Of a stretch of DNA of 64,000 nucleotides, positions 34,018 through 44,665 are shown piece by piece; positions within the stretch are counted from its first letter, which is position 1, and every line of letters starts with the position of its first letter. Source of the stretch: Schistocerca nitens (Eukaryota > Arthropoda > Insecta > Orthoptera > Acrididae); contig NC_064619.1 in the NCBI RefSeq assembly GCF_023898315.1, positions 296,212,150 to 296,276,149 on the forward strand, in the 5' to 3' direction. The notes beneath the pieces were generated by a model, which saw only the letters and a program-made list of their open reading frames with translations, had not been told where the DNA came from and did not search any database. Position numbers and translations under genes: made by a program.

Positions 34018-34297
34018 GCTCATGCTGCTAAGATGAGAAATATAGAAGTAGATATCCTCGAAGTAACGAAGCAGCTTAAATCACTTAATAAAGCCAAGGC
34101 CTCTGGTCCAGATTGTATACCAGTCAGATTCCTCTCAGAGTATGCTGATAAGATAGCTCCATATTTAGCAATTATATACAACCACTCGCTCACAGATAGA
34201 TCCGTATCTAAAGACTGGAAAATTGCTCAAGTCACACCAATTCCCAAAAAGGGAAGTAGGAGTAATCCACTGAATTACAGGCCTACATCACTGTTGT
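34018..34297 (+). pseudogene. LINE reverse-transcriptase fragment (Jockey/CR1-like)
   Basis: The frame reads EVTKQLKSLNKAKASGPDCI, LSEYADKIAPYLAIIYNHSL, VSKDWKIAQVTPIPKKGSR and NYRPTSLL, the N-terminal RT signature of Jockey/CR1-type LINEs ('KA-x-GPD-x-IP...NYRPISLL'). It ends abruptly after SLL, both 5' and 3' parts being absent. This is part of RT domain 0-2 only. Confidence 0.85.
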
Positions 34298-34299
34298 AA

Positions 34300-35468
34300 C
34301 GGCGACCGGAACAGTCGCGGGGTTGAAGTGAAGGAAAATGCGGCGGAACCCATGGAGCAGCCCGTGAACAACAACACAATGGGAGAGGACGGACACGACC
34401 AACGAAGGACCTTATGACAACAAGAAGAACGAAACAACAGAGTCAAGAAAACCTAACTAAACAACGACGTCCACTCGTAAACAAAACACCAAAGTAAATA
34501 CTCTGTCTGAGGCGAGCGATATGTCCTGAGACGTACGCAAGGTTGGACTAGTGGGCTGAGCTTTTTTTTTTTTTTTCTTTATTATTATTTGACACCTTAC
34601 AATAAGGTGGGCTGGCAGCAGCACACTACGCTGCTCTTCAGCCACAAGTTTTAAAGAGAAAAATATGACGGAGACACAGAGAACAAAGTGAGGGACAAAA
34701 AACAGTAGACACAGAAACAAATAACATGTAGCCTCTAACAACCCTACCACAAAAAAGGTCAAAATTTTAATAACGATTGTGGTGTTGCTCACGCTGCTAA
34801 GTACTGCATTTTCGGGCAACAACAGTCATATTATGTGGCAGGTGTCATTAGAGCACAGTTAATAGTCATTTCATGTAATAATGAAAAAACTAGGCACTCA
34901 TCTTTTTGTGTTTCCCACGCTGGTCTCGTCGTAAAATCATGGCTCAATCGTTGAAAATCTAGGTGGTTATGATTCCAAGCTCGGATGCAAAGAGGCCTAG
35001 GTTTTATTCTGCTATATTCAAAAGTTTTGTAGATGCGCTTCTCAAACCATTCTTGGAGATTAAACCTTTCAAAGTTAGCACAATGGTGATGTAAAAAAAT
35101 AATCAGCACTCCGAATTTAAGTTACACTTCCTTTTAACTGCTTTTATTGCAATATCACATATCACACAAAACATCACTTCACAATACAAAACATACTTGA
35201 AAACATCTTCCTCACATTTTATAAGCCAACTATAATATGTGTCTTTCCAACATGACGTCGAAGACTTGACTTTCTCAAGGTCCGACTCTCTAACAAGTTA
35301 ACAACTAACTGATAATCGCTTATGCGCCCAAAAATCAAGAGTTACAAGTACGTCAAAGATCATAGTGACAAAAGAAATAATACACAAGAATAATATCATT
35401 GCAATATAAACATATAGATGTATCACAAATGAAATCAAATCTGAATGTTGTCTCAGAAATATGTGAAC
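34300..35468. other. Non-coding; contains a poly-T-headed repeat also found at 37225
   Basis: From about 34550 the sequence TGGGCTGAGC plus a T run, then GGTGGGCTGGCAGCAGC... and ACAGTAGACACAGAAACAA-like sequence recurs in altered form at 37223-37400. It looks like the 3' end of a minus-strand poly-A retroposon. Elsewhere in this stretch I see nothing. Confidence 0.5.
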
Positions 35469-35470
35469 TA

Positions 35471-36805
35471 CGAGGGCCGTTCAGAAAGTAACCTCCGGTT
35501 GATTTAAAAAAATACACCAAGTTAAATAAAAATATTTTAATATATATATCTTACAACTACATCTTTGCACTATTTTTCTACATAGTCTCCATAGCGATTG
35601 AGGCACTTATCGTATCTCTTCACAAGCTTTGAAATTCCTTCTGCATAAAAATCACCCGCTTGTGCCTGGAGCCAGCCTGTGACCGCATCTTTGAGCTCTT
35701 CGTCGTCATCAAACCGCTGTGACCCGAGCCATTTCTTCAAATGCATGAAGAGGTGATAATCACTTGGCGCCAGGTCTGGGCTGTAAGGTGGATGGTTGAT
35801 AACGTCCCACTTGAAGGACTCAAGAAGGGCCGTTGTTCTGCGAGCAGAGTGAGGACGGGCGTTATCGTGCAAAAAAACGATACCGGAAGTCAGCATACCA
35901 CGGCGTTTGTTCTGTATAGCCCGTCGTAACTTTTTTATTGTTTCACAGTACACGTCTTGATTAATGGTCGTACCACGTTCCATGAATTCAACCAACAACA
36001 CCCCTTTGGCATCCCAAAACACCGTTGCCATCAGTTTTCTGGCAGAAAAATCTTGCGAGGCTTTTCTTGGTTTGGTAGGCGAATTTGAATGTGCCCACAT
36101 CTTTGATTGTTCTTTTGTCTCAGGGTTCACGTACTTAATCCAGGTTTCGTCACCGGTCACGATTCTGTTTAACAATGGTTCTCCTTCGTCCTCATAACGT
36201 GACTGAAAGTCTAATGCAGAGGCCATTCTTTGAGTTTTGTGGTGGTCGGTAAGAATTTTGGGCACCCATCGTGCACAGAACTTACGGTAACCCAATCTTG
36301 CTGTCACTATCTCGTACAAGAGAGTCTTAGAAATCTGTGGAAAACCAGTAGACAACTCTGACATTGAGAAACGTCGATTTTCACGAACTTTTGCATCAAC
36401 TGTCTGAACGAGTTCGTCAGTCACCAATGATGGTCTACCACTCCTCTCTTCATCATGAACGTTTTCTCGTCCACTTTTAAATAAACGTACCCATTCACGG
36501 ACAACTCCTTCACTCATAACTCTTGGTCCGTACACGGCACAAAGCTCACGATGAATAGCTGCTGCAGAATATCCTTTGGCTGTAAAAAACCTTATGACAG
36601 CACGCACTTCACATTTGGCGGGGTTTTCTATTGCAGCACACATTTCAAACTGCCACAAAAACTAAACTAGCGCAGGTACGACGTTCACTCGACCACGGCT
36701 TGATGCCGACTGACCTGTTGAGTGCGTGAACGCACAGATGGCGTCGCTACTCCCCCCACAACCCGCACTGTGACCAATCGGAGATTACTTTCTGAACTGC
36801 CCTCG
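35471..36805 (-). mobile_element. Mariner element with intact transposase (1,335 bp)
   Basis: The ends are inverted repeats: CGAGGGCCGTTCAGAAAGTA at 35471 and, from 36805 on the minus strand, CGAGGGCAGTTCAGAAAGTA, with TA flanks at 35469-35470 and 36806-36807. Total length and a single uninterrupted gene are standard for mariner. No nested insertion or break is present, in contrast to every other DNA transposon here. Confidence 0.95.
35570..36658 (-). CDS. Mariner (DD34D) transposase, full length
   Basis: 362 residues, slightly longer than the usual 345 or so; an alternative start at Met6 gives 357. The N-terminal half has two helix-turn-helix regions (around 15-60, including SAAAIHRELCAVYG, and 95-125). 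The linker motif WVPKILTDHHKTQRM is at 131-145 (canonical WVPHEL). Catalytic residues are D170 in VTGDETWIKY, D265 in FLHDNARPHS, and D300 in YSPDLAPSDYHLF, with exactly 34 residues between the last two. No stop or frameshift occurs. The protein binds the terminal repeats and moves the element by cut and paste at TA. This is the most plausible active gene in the window. It is presumably transcribed from a promoter near the right end of the element. Confidence 0.95.
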   Translation of the reverse strand: MWQFEMCAAIENPAKCEVRAVIRFFTAKGYSAAAIHRELCAVYGPRVMSEGVVREWVRLFKSGRENVHDEERSGRPSLVTDELVQTVDAKVRENRRFSMSELSTGFPQISKTLLYEIVTARLGYRKFCARWVPKILTDHHKTQRMASALDFQSRYEDEGEPLLNRIVTGDETWIKYVNPETKEQSKMWAHSNSPTKPRKASQDFSARKLMATVFWDAKGVLLVEFMERGTTINQDVYCETIKKLRRAIQNKRRGMLTSGIVFLHDNARPHSARRTTALLESFKWDVINHPPYSPDLAPSDYHLFMHLKKWLGSQRFDDDEELKDAVTGWLQAQAGDFYAEGISKLVKRYDKCLNRYGDYVEK

Positions 36806-36807
36806 TA

Positions 36808-37222
36808 CTTTGCAGAAACACAGTAGAATATTACTGGTATCGAGAGGTTCAGGTGAGCTGCCGTAATGGTTACGTAATTCAAGTACCATTACAAGCCGTT
36901 CACACGCGAAGACACCTAAAGAAACTGTTGGCACTGCACACGGACACTGATGGCAGAGGCGACACGTGAACGATGGAGCGTGGTCAGCGAAAAACACTGA
37001 TGGACAAACATGACGGCACACACACTAAAACGATGTCGATGATCTCCGGCACGCGAATGTCCACTTTACATGTACGAGTCCGGGGACCTGCAAGAGGGGA
37101 AGAAGGTGGTGGGAGAGGGAGAGGGGAGAGCAAAGATGCCAAGGGTAGAGGAGATGGGGGGTTGAGTGAAGGTATGGGGGTAGGGGAAGCCCGGGGGGTG
37201 AGGGGGGAAGAGAGGGATTAGG
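36808..37222. other. Non-coding, strongly G-rich at 37080-37221
   Basis: A purine-dominated stretch with many GGGG runs on the plus strand occupies 37095-37215 and could form quadruplexes. No protein motif. Confidence 0.6.
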
Positions 37223-37650
37223 GTGGGCTGAGCTTTTATTTTTTTTAATTTTTCTTTTTATTGAATTTCAATCCCCCCCCCCCCCCCCCCGAAGGGGGCG
37301 GGCTGGCAGCAGCTCAGTACGCCGCTCTACAGCCTACAGACTTTTTGCAAACGTAAGAAGAAAAGAAACAAGAAAAACAGGCGATAAAACAGTGACTTAA
37401 AGTGTAAAATGGCGGAAAATTGTGGAAAGGTGTTTTTGGGCTGAGCGAGAGGCAGGCGCTTAAGTACTCTATCGAGGACGCCACTATTGGCCGCTGCAAC
37501 CACATGTTCCACTGTGGCGCCCTCACTTTAAATGCGGGCCAGGAGGCGCGCGCCGCCACAGCTTACGGCACGATGGTGCAGAGACCTCTATGGGTCTTCG
37601 ACGTCCATGACGTCTGGCGGGGTTTCAAATTCCGCGGCGTGCGGAACCAG
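37223..37650 (-). repeat. Second copy of the poly-T-headed repeat
   Basis: GGCTGAGC, a T-rich run, a run of 18 C (37273-37290), then GGGCGGGCTGGCAGCAGCTC and TACGCCGCTCTACAGCC correspond to the copy at about 34550-34640. The match fades after about 37400. It probably represents the 3' part of a retroposon inserted in minus orientation. The rest of the stretch to 37650 is GC-rich without a recognised gene. Confidence 0.55.
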
Positions 37651-38391
37651 AATCACTAAAGTAAGATATCTGTATGATGCGAAAAGTGGCAATTGGCCCT
37701 GAATAAGGGAAAGTGTGAAGTCATTCACATGAGTACTAAAAGAAACCAGCGATAAGTCACACAGATCTGAAGGCTGAAAATTCAACTAAGTACTTAGGAT
37801 TACAATTACAAATAACCCAAATTGGAACAATCACATAGATAATATTGTGGGTAGAGCAAACCAAAGACGGCGATTCACTGGCAGAACACTTAGAAGGTGC
37901 AACAGGTCTACTAAAGAGACTGCTTACACCACGCTTGTCCGCCTTATTCTGGAGTATTGCTGTGTGGTGTGGGATCCGCATCAGGTGGGACTGACAGATG
38001 ACATCGAAAAAGTATAAAGAGGGGCAGCTCGTTTTGTATTATCGCGAAATAGGGGAGATAGTGTCACAGACATGATACGTGAATTGGAGTGGCAATCATT
38101 AAAACAAAGGTGTTTTTTGTTGCAACGGGATCTTCTCATGAAATTTCAATCACCAGTTTTCTCCTCTGATTGCGAAAACATTCTGTTGGCATCTACCTAC
38201 ATAGGGAGAAATGATCATCACGATAAAATAAGAGAAATCAAGGCTCGCACAGAAAAATTTAAGTGCTCGTTTTTCCCGCGTGCCGTTCGAGAGTGGAACG
38301 GTAGAGAGACAGCTTGGAGGTGGTTCATTGAACCCTCTGCCAGGCACTTTATTGTGAATAGCAGAGTAATCACGTTGATGTAGATGTAATT
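37650..38391 (+). mobile_element. 3' half of a Jockey/CR1-like LINE
   Basis: Broken frames read NKGKCEVIHMSTKRN (37700-37745), then TLVRLILEYCCVVWDPHQVG (37930-37990), then MIRELEWQSLKQRCFLLQRD (38072-38130) and RTEKFKCSFFPRAVREWNGR, the C-terminal RT region of this LINE type. The copy ends at GTTGATGTAGATGTA (38377-38391), the same GATGTA tail as at 20282-20299. An in-frame stop occurs after IEKV near 38016. It is 5' truncated. Confidence 0.85.
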
Positions 38392-38543
38392 TCAACTCGG
38401 TTTTGTAATCACTGCTATAACACCGCATACCCTCTCGACCCATGAAATTTCGTTTCCTCACTGTTCTTTCACTTTTTTGTCAGACAGTGTACACTTTCCA
38501 ATCGGGTCTGATCCATTTATTTCTTCTCCTGACTTTCCTAATA

Positions 38544-40040
38544 TGAGACGCATTCAATAAGTAATGCAACACTTTTTTTCTGAAAGCAGATTGGTTTTAT
38601 TCAGGGTTCCAATACACCATATTATTCCGCACTCTTTTGGATACAAAAATCTATTTTTCAACACAATTTCCATTCAACGCGACGGCGCTACGCCACCTTA
38701 CTGGGACGGCCTGGATGCCTGCATCGTGTCACTCTACTGGTCGACGTTGGAGCCAACGTCTGCTGCATCAATAACTTTCCCAACATCCACATACTGCTTC
38801 CAGAGGAGTGCTGCTTCCATCAAGAAGATGGAAGCTGAAAGATATGGATCTGGTCTGTAGAGTGCATGAGGAAGAACTATCCAAAGAAGTTTTGTGAGCT
38901 CCTCTTGGGTGTGTAAACTTGTATGAGGCCTTACGTTGTGATGGAGAAGGAGAAGTGCATTTGCGTTTTTATCACAACGAACACGCTGAAGTCGTTGCCC
39001 ATTTTTCCAAGTGCAGCACAATACACTTCAGAGTTGATCGTTGCACCGTGAAGGAGGGCATCAAACATAATAGCCCCTTCAGAGTCCCAGTAGACCATTC
39101 CCCATGACTTTAGTTTCTGAGGGTGCGGCTTTGAACTTTTTCTTGGGAGAACAGGTGTGTGGAGCCATTCCATGGATTTATGTTATGTTTCCTGTTTCAA
39201 GTGATGAATTCATGTTTCAACGCCTGTGACGATGGTCGATAAAAAATTGTCACGATCAACATTGTAACGTGCAAACAATTCCGCACAGATGGTCCTTCGC
39301 TGCTCTATATTTATTCTGTCGGCAGCGAAGAGCCCAGTGGGTGGTCAACAAGTGCATCAGCACTAACACAGAGAGCAGGCCGGTGTGGTCGAGCGGTTCT
39401 AGGCGCTTCAGTCTGGAACCGCGCGACCGCTACGGTCGCAGGTTCGAATCCTGCCTCGGGCATGGATGTGTGTGATGTCCTTAGGTTAGTTAGGTTTAAG
39501 TAGTTCTAAGTTCTAGGGAACTGATAACCTCAGATGTTAAGTCCAATAGTGCTCAGAGCCATTTGATTTGAACTAACACAGAGACTTCCACATGAGCAGG
39601 GAGGTGTTTGACTGCGATTCATCGATCACCTCGAATGAGAGTGCCTGCACGTTCCAACATTGCAGCCGTCACAACTACGTGCGACCGGCCGGTACGCTGG
39701 AGATTGGGCAGGTTTGTGCGACCTTGTTGCGATGATGTCAGACGCTTCGGCCAAAGACTCAGCGTGCTTTTGGTCACTGCATGGTCTCTGTAGACAGTCC
39801 GATGATGGCTGCGATGCTCTGGTTTTCCGCCAAAAGGAACTCAATGACAGCTCTCTGATTGGAACATGCCTCCGTTACAGACGACATTTGGAAGCCTACG
39901 TTTGTCGCTATCACCTGTCGACCTTAAAGAAACTATTTGGGCTGAAGCAGGAATATTCCACGATGTCAACAAAGCCTGCGATTTTTCAAACGAAATTGGT
40001 TGAGAACTCATCAGTGTTGAAATACTTATTGAATACCCCT
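38544..40040 (-). mobile_element. Decayed mariner-like element with a SINE inside
   Basis: The left end begins TGAGACGCATTCAATAAGTA and the right end (about 40014-40042, minus strand) contains GGGGTATTCAATAAGTATTT, an imperfect inverted repeat. On the minus strand 38931-39173 encodes KLKSWGMVYWDSEGAIMFDA and HGATINSEVYCAALGKM, typical mariner sequence, followed after a shift by LLLHHNVRPHTSLHTQ in 38734-39021, where the catalytic Asp of 'HDNARPH' is His. Many stops occur. A family A SINE is inserted at 39375-39571. Confidence 0.8.
39375..39571 (+). mobile_element. tRNA-derived SINE (family A relative, plus orientation)
   Basis: The head GGCCGGTGTGGTCGAGCGGT carries an A-box, GGTTCGAATCC a B-box, and the body TGTCCTTAGGTTAGTTAGG leads to CAGAGCCATTTGA at the 3' end. 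Flanked by ACTAACACAGAGA at 39362-39374 and 39572-39584. The head differs from the three minus-strand family A copies while the body is related, suggesting subfamilies. Confidence 0.93.
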
Positions 40041-40042
40041 CG

Positions 40043-40440
40043 CAATTCCCGTCATGCATTTATCTATTGCTCAATGAGACTCAATTTTAGAATAGTTTCC
40101 TCATTTAATGTCAACATCTCACTGCCATCTGTAAAAATTGATAATGCGCATGTGTTGTAAACTTTCAGTTCCAGACACGATCGAAGCTTCATTTTCAAAA
40201 CTTATTTAATCCAATAAAAGCATCCAAAGACTTTTTGGTCATTCTGATTATTCTCCATCCAGTCATAGTAGTCGTCAATCGTCAACAGTAATCAAATTTT
40301 TCTTCTTGATTATAAAAATCTACCAATAATACCTTAGGTCGAAGATGATTTTTAGTGAATAGGGAAAGCAGAACACGTGTATGTGTATTAAGCAGTCAGA
40401 TGGTAAGGTAATACCAAGCAAAACAAGGAAGAGAAAACTG
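40043..40440. other. No recognisable gene
   Basis: AT-rich sequence between the mariner remnant and an RTE-like LINE remnant. Nothing stands out. Confidence 0.5.
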
Positions 40441-41040
40441 AAAGATGGATGGAATATATATGAGGGCTATGCAAAGGAAACGAACTTGAAAATAACGCTA
40501 TGGAAAAGGAAGAGGAAGTAGATGAAGACGAGATGGGAGACGTGACACTGCGACAAGAATTTGACAGAGGACTCAAAGATCTTAGTTGAAATGAGCTTCC
40601 TGGAGAAGACATTCTCTCGGGATTATTGATATCCTGGAGAAAGCCAGACGTGAAAAAACATTTCCACGTAGTATACAAAATATGTGAGACAGGCGAAATA
40701 TCCTCAGATTTCAACAAGAACGTAACACTTCCAATTACAAAGTAGACAGCTGCTGGCAGATGTATTATGGAACTTCCAGTTTCATAGTGTATGGTGGCAA
40801 AATACTTGCACAACTCGTTTACACAAGAACTGTGCATGCTGACCTTGGGGATTCCAGAGAAACTGTGGCGTTTCTGTCACATATTACGCCAGCATTACAT
40901 TTTTATTTTACTTCCACTTCATATCAGTCAGGCAATAAATTCAGTAGCAGGAAGGTAGGAAGAGAGTACCATGCATTGAGTTGTGTGGCAGATGGTTTCA
41001 GAGCTTGGAAATGCGACTGCTAGTGGTGACTATCATACTG
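40440..41040 (+). pseudogene. RTE-like LINE remnant (connector and RT start)
   Basis: Frames with stops read DEMGDVTLRQEFDRGLKDL (about 40526-40585), ELPGEDILSGLLISWRKP, KKHFHVVYKICETGEISSDF (about 40655-40715) and NVTLPIT, corresponding to the 'AL-x-x-LK-x-x-KAPG-x-D...ETGEIP-x-DF' region of RTE-type LINEs. The same region of a related element lies at about 51130-51450. The 3' remainder (to 41040) is weak. It is 5' and 3' truncated and dead. Confidence 0.65.
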
Positions 41041-41743
41041 GAGTACCATATAGACAGTCGGGAGTCACATACTGAGCGCGACGTTAGTTAATATTTATTA
41101 TTTGAACAGCCACACTGTCAACGTAAGCTGCACTGATAGAAGATTAAAAATAACCTCATAAAGTCATTAACTACCGTTAAAACGTAAACGAGAAGAAAAT
41201 TTTTACTTAGTTGTTACTGGTGGAAGACGATGGATCAACCAGTAGCGTGCATTGAATAAGCAGGTGCCAAACTGTTACTGTTACGAAGTAGGACTCTTTG
41301 TCGGGGTACAAGTGAGGCAACATGTATGAGGACGGTCAAGTTGAATAAGGTGAGATTAATTATTCGTTGCAATTAACAATGCCTAAGCGAATGTTTGTGT
41401 GTATCAGCTCGCTAGAAGTTTTATATCAGTTATGAACAAATGCAAATGTAGTGTATCATCTGTCTTGCTGAACAGTGCCTTGGTGAAGGGTAGTGTGACG
41501 TTTTGAACGTCTTATAATACTGTGACTCAAAAAATTGTGTCTTGTTGCGGTTCTCTGAACATAGCTTCCACGGAATTTAATTTAATGAATGAACATAATC
41601 AGGCTCTTACTCGCATTTATTGATTACCGCTAAACGTCAATGAATAAAACTCAAGTGGCATCCTATGTTTTGATAACTGTATTCCGTAGCGCTGGAATTT
41701 TTTTCCCACGCTGCCACTTCAGTTCACCACAGTTTGTTGTTTG

Positions 41744-41950
41744 GAAAAAAAAATGTTTAAATGTGTGTGAAGTCTTATGGGACTAAACTGCTAAGGTCAT
41801 CAGTCCCTAAGCTTACACACTACTTAACCTAAATTATCCTAAGGACAAACAAACACACCCATGCCTGAGGGAGGACTCGAACCTCCGCCGGGACCAGCCG
41901 CACAGTCCATGACTGCAGCGCCTCAGACCACTCGGCTAATCCCGCGCGGC
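41744..41950 (-). mobile_element. tRNA-derived SINE (family A), 9-bp target duplication
   Basis: Same family as 18827-19031 and 29338-29540. Flanked by TGTTGTTTG at 41735-41743 and 41951-41959. A-box and B-box are intact on the minus strand; the 3' end has a short A tract (plus strand 41745-41753). Confidence 0.93.
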
Positions 41951-43040
41951 TGTTGTTTGCACATCGGATCTTAGGCCTATATGGAGAAAAAGCCAGTCGC
42001 GATGAGATCTAAAAGACAACTTTAGAAAAAGTCAGGTAAGCAAACCAAAGGCAGTGAAGCTAGGAAGGTGAAAAGACATAGCTCATCAACAGTATTGTTG
42101 ATAGGACCTGGCAGTTCTGCAAAGTGGGTAGGGAATTTTATGAAATCCTCCGAGTAACGGTTAACTAAGTGAATATTGTAATAATAATTCGTGTAGTCAC
42201 TATTTTATTTTTCAAACAGGCCGGCCAAACATTGCATTTGGCATCTCTCTTGGGGAAACAGCAAGTGAACTGTGTTTAATCAGTCTGACAGGAAGTTTTA
42301 ACTGATAGTGGACATGACGGAATTTAAAATCACATGTGAAATTTTCAAAGCAGTGACAAGACAATGATTAAAGTGGAGAAATTTTAAATCATTGCACAAA
42401 AAGAGCAGTGCCTTTTGTTGTTGGTGAAATTTCGAAGACAGTGAATTTTTACTGTTGGTAAAGCTTTGAATAGCAGAAGGAAACAGTTTTTGAACTGTCG
42501 TTATATGAAGAGTGATGATTAATATTCATTTTGAATGTTGAGTTTTTATGAAAATTGAACAGACAAACAGCTCAGAACCTATTTGATGAACTGAAATGGC
42601 ATTAGTTGCTGTTTAACAACACAGCATGTTACATATGTTATGATGAAACAATTTCCACTACAAATGGAACAGAAAGAGAGAAGATGTGGACATCGAATGG
42701 CATGTGCATTTTTGAGAATAGCAGCAATAGAGGTGTCATAGTGACAGCAGACAACGCAGGTCGACAGTAGCATCATTGTTATCTCAACTTCATTGGCATT
42801 CAAAGCGGTGGCCAAGAGAGCATGTCTGAACATGGGTGGCAGGGGCCTCGCCGCGGACGATGTTTTCAGCACGCACAGACTCAACTATATGATGGCATCG
42901 GGGTGGCGTTTCACTTTGCAGTTGTTAATGTAATTTGTGCTTACATTATTATTATAGGAAAGGACTTTTAATATATTTTTAAGAAATGTTAACTTAGGAA
43001 TTTTGTAATTTAAAACTGTTTTTCTTTGTGAGCCAGTCAT
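41951..43040. other. Non-coding; possible 5' region of the downstream gypsy element
   Basis: No coding motif is recognised. It precedes the degenerate Glu/Asn-rich frame that leads to the gypsy protease at 43880 and may contain that element's 5' LTR, which I could not delimit. The preceding stretch 41041-41743 also shows no gene. Confidence 0.4.
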
Positions 43041-43361
43041 AGAGCAAGATGCTTTCTGTTAAAGTAAGTATGAATAATGAACCCATCACTCAAGTGAAGG
43101 GTGGTACTAATGGAAAGAATAACAATGAATTAGTGAATGTTAATGTGGGTAATGATATCACAATCCAACCAGATGTTCATAGTGCTGAAAAACCACTGAT
43201 GCGTTGATCAATAATGATGACAGCAACTTAGTACCATTGAGAAAATCTCACAATGAAGCATGTCATGACACTGTTGGGTTGAATGAAGAACAAGAAACTG
43301 ATGATAGTTTAAGTCAGGTTGAAGTAACAGAATTACCAAACAGTGATGATGAGGTTAGCGT

Positions 43362-43441
43362 TGTGTAACGCAGCAAGTTATTATGAGATGACGTTCGTTG
43401 CAGTAAAGCACGCAGCCGTCTATTACGGTGGCTGCAGGATG
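43362..43441 (+). repeat. 80-bp repeat, copy 1 (second copy at 46462-46541)
   Basis: TGTGTAAC(G/A)CAGCAAGTT through GGCTGCAGGATG is repeated 3.1 kb downstream with about ten differences and no length change. It does not match the Tc1-A sequence that follows it here. Its origin is unknown. Confidence 0.85.
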
Positions 43442-43873
43442 AGTACTCAACGACGAACCTGGGTGCACGAATGGCAAAACTTCATTTTTTCAGATGAATC
43501 CAGGTTCTGTTTACAGCATTATGATGGTCGCATCCGTGTTTGGCGACATCGCGGTGAACGCACATTGGAAGCGTGTATTCGTCATCGCCATACTGGCGTA
43601 TCACCCGAAGTGATGGTATGGGGTTCCATTGGTTACACGTCTCGGTCACCTCTTATTCACATTGACGGCACTCTGAACAGTGGACGTTACGTTTCAGATG
43701 TGTTACGACCCGTGGCTCTAACCTTCATTCGATCCCTGCTAAACCCTACATTTCAGCAGGATAATGCACGACCGCATGTTGCAGGTTAGTTCTAATATAA
43801 TATATTTGTCCAATGAATACCCGATTATCATCTGCATTTCTTCTTGGTGCAGCAATTTTAATGGCCAGTAGTG
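43436..43873 (+). mobile_element. Third, partial Tc1-A copy
   Basis: Transposase sequence from TQRRTWVHEWQNFIFSDESR to QQDNARPHVAG (43450-43789) is followed by a deletion that joins it to the 3' untranslated end (TTAGTTCTAATATAATATAT...) and the right terminal repeat, ending at 43873 before TA. The catalytic region is cleaner than in the copy at 14893. The left end is missing: homology to Tc1-A starts at about 43442, directly after an 80-bp sequence that recurs at 46462. Confidence 0.85.
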
Positions 43874-44665
43874 TATTTTTAATGAGAAGGTTCCTTGTTT
43901 ATTGGATAGTGGTTCCGATTTATGTGGAGTGTCACAGGGTTTTGTGACTGCTCTCCCTGCTAGTAAAGATGTGGCTGTAATGCCAGTGAATGGCATAAAT
44001 ATTATTGTAGCCACAGGTAAAAGTAAGAAAGTAGTTAAACATGAAGTTATGCTACCTGTAAGCATCGGTGATGAACAATTGGACCAGGATTTTCTAATAA
44101 CAAATGGCTTGAACTTGGAAATGCTGGTGGGAGCAGATTTGGTACGAAAGTACAAAGGAAAAGTGGATTTTGAACGTATGAAGCAGTCATTGTTTTGCAG
44201 GGAAGAATAATAGCTATTCCTTTTATTGGTAAAAGGCTATATGAATCCAACAAGCAAAGTGACATGCCTATACGTTACTACAGAAAGATAGAGGATGTTT
44301 TGGGGTATAATGAGTATTAAGAATTAATGAAAAAGTACAGGGATTATCGGATTTGACAAAAACACAAAAGGACGAGCTAAAACAAGTTTTGAACATGTAT
44401 CGGGAAGTGTTTTCTGACCATCCAGGACTAGTTAGAGGTTACGAATGTTATCTATCTGTAAAAGAGGATGCACATTTCTTTCAAAAGCCACTCGCTGTTG
44501 CTGTGAGAGATGAATATATGGGGCCCTTTCGAATTGTGGCCAAGTCTCATGCCAGTGCATATAAATTAGAATATGTCAAGTCGCACAAACTTCTGGGATT
44601 GCGAAATATCATTGATTTGAAGATGTACATACAGAAGAATGATGGGGAGAGTAGTAGTTAATAGG

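Larger units (their letters stand above)
43040..44665 (+). mobile_element. Internally deleted Ty3/gypsy element 'gypsy A', with a partial Tc1-A inside
   Basis: A Glu/Asn-rich degenerate leader (43043-43360) is followed, after an insertion, by a protease domain: PCLLDSGSDLCGVSQGFVTA starting near 43892 and GLNLEMLVGADLV near 44106-44145, the two halves of a retroviral-type aspartic protease. The next frame (44353-44661) begins with an RT-leader-like segment, YREVFSDHPGLVRGYECYLS and FFQKPLAV, and then passes directly into YMGPFRIVAKSHASAYKLEY, the integrase C-terminus. RT, RNase H and the integrase core, normally over 2 kb, have been deleted between them. The copy is therefore non-autonomous. 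Confidence 0.8.

Noticed and set aside
34457..34822. 121-codon minus-strand frame with hydrophobic and lysine-rich stretches
   Set aside because: The Lys run comes from a poly-T tract and no domain is recognisable; it overlaps a repeat.
39380..39460. tRNA gene (A-box and B-box present)
   Set aside because: It is the head of a SINE: it continues into the SINE body and is bounded by target duplications.
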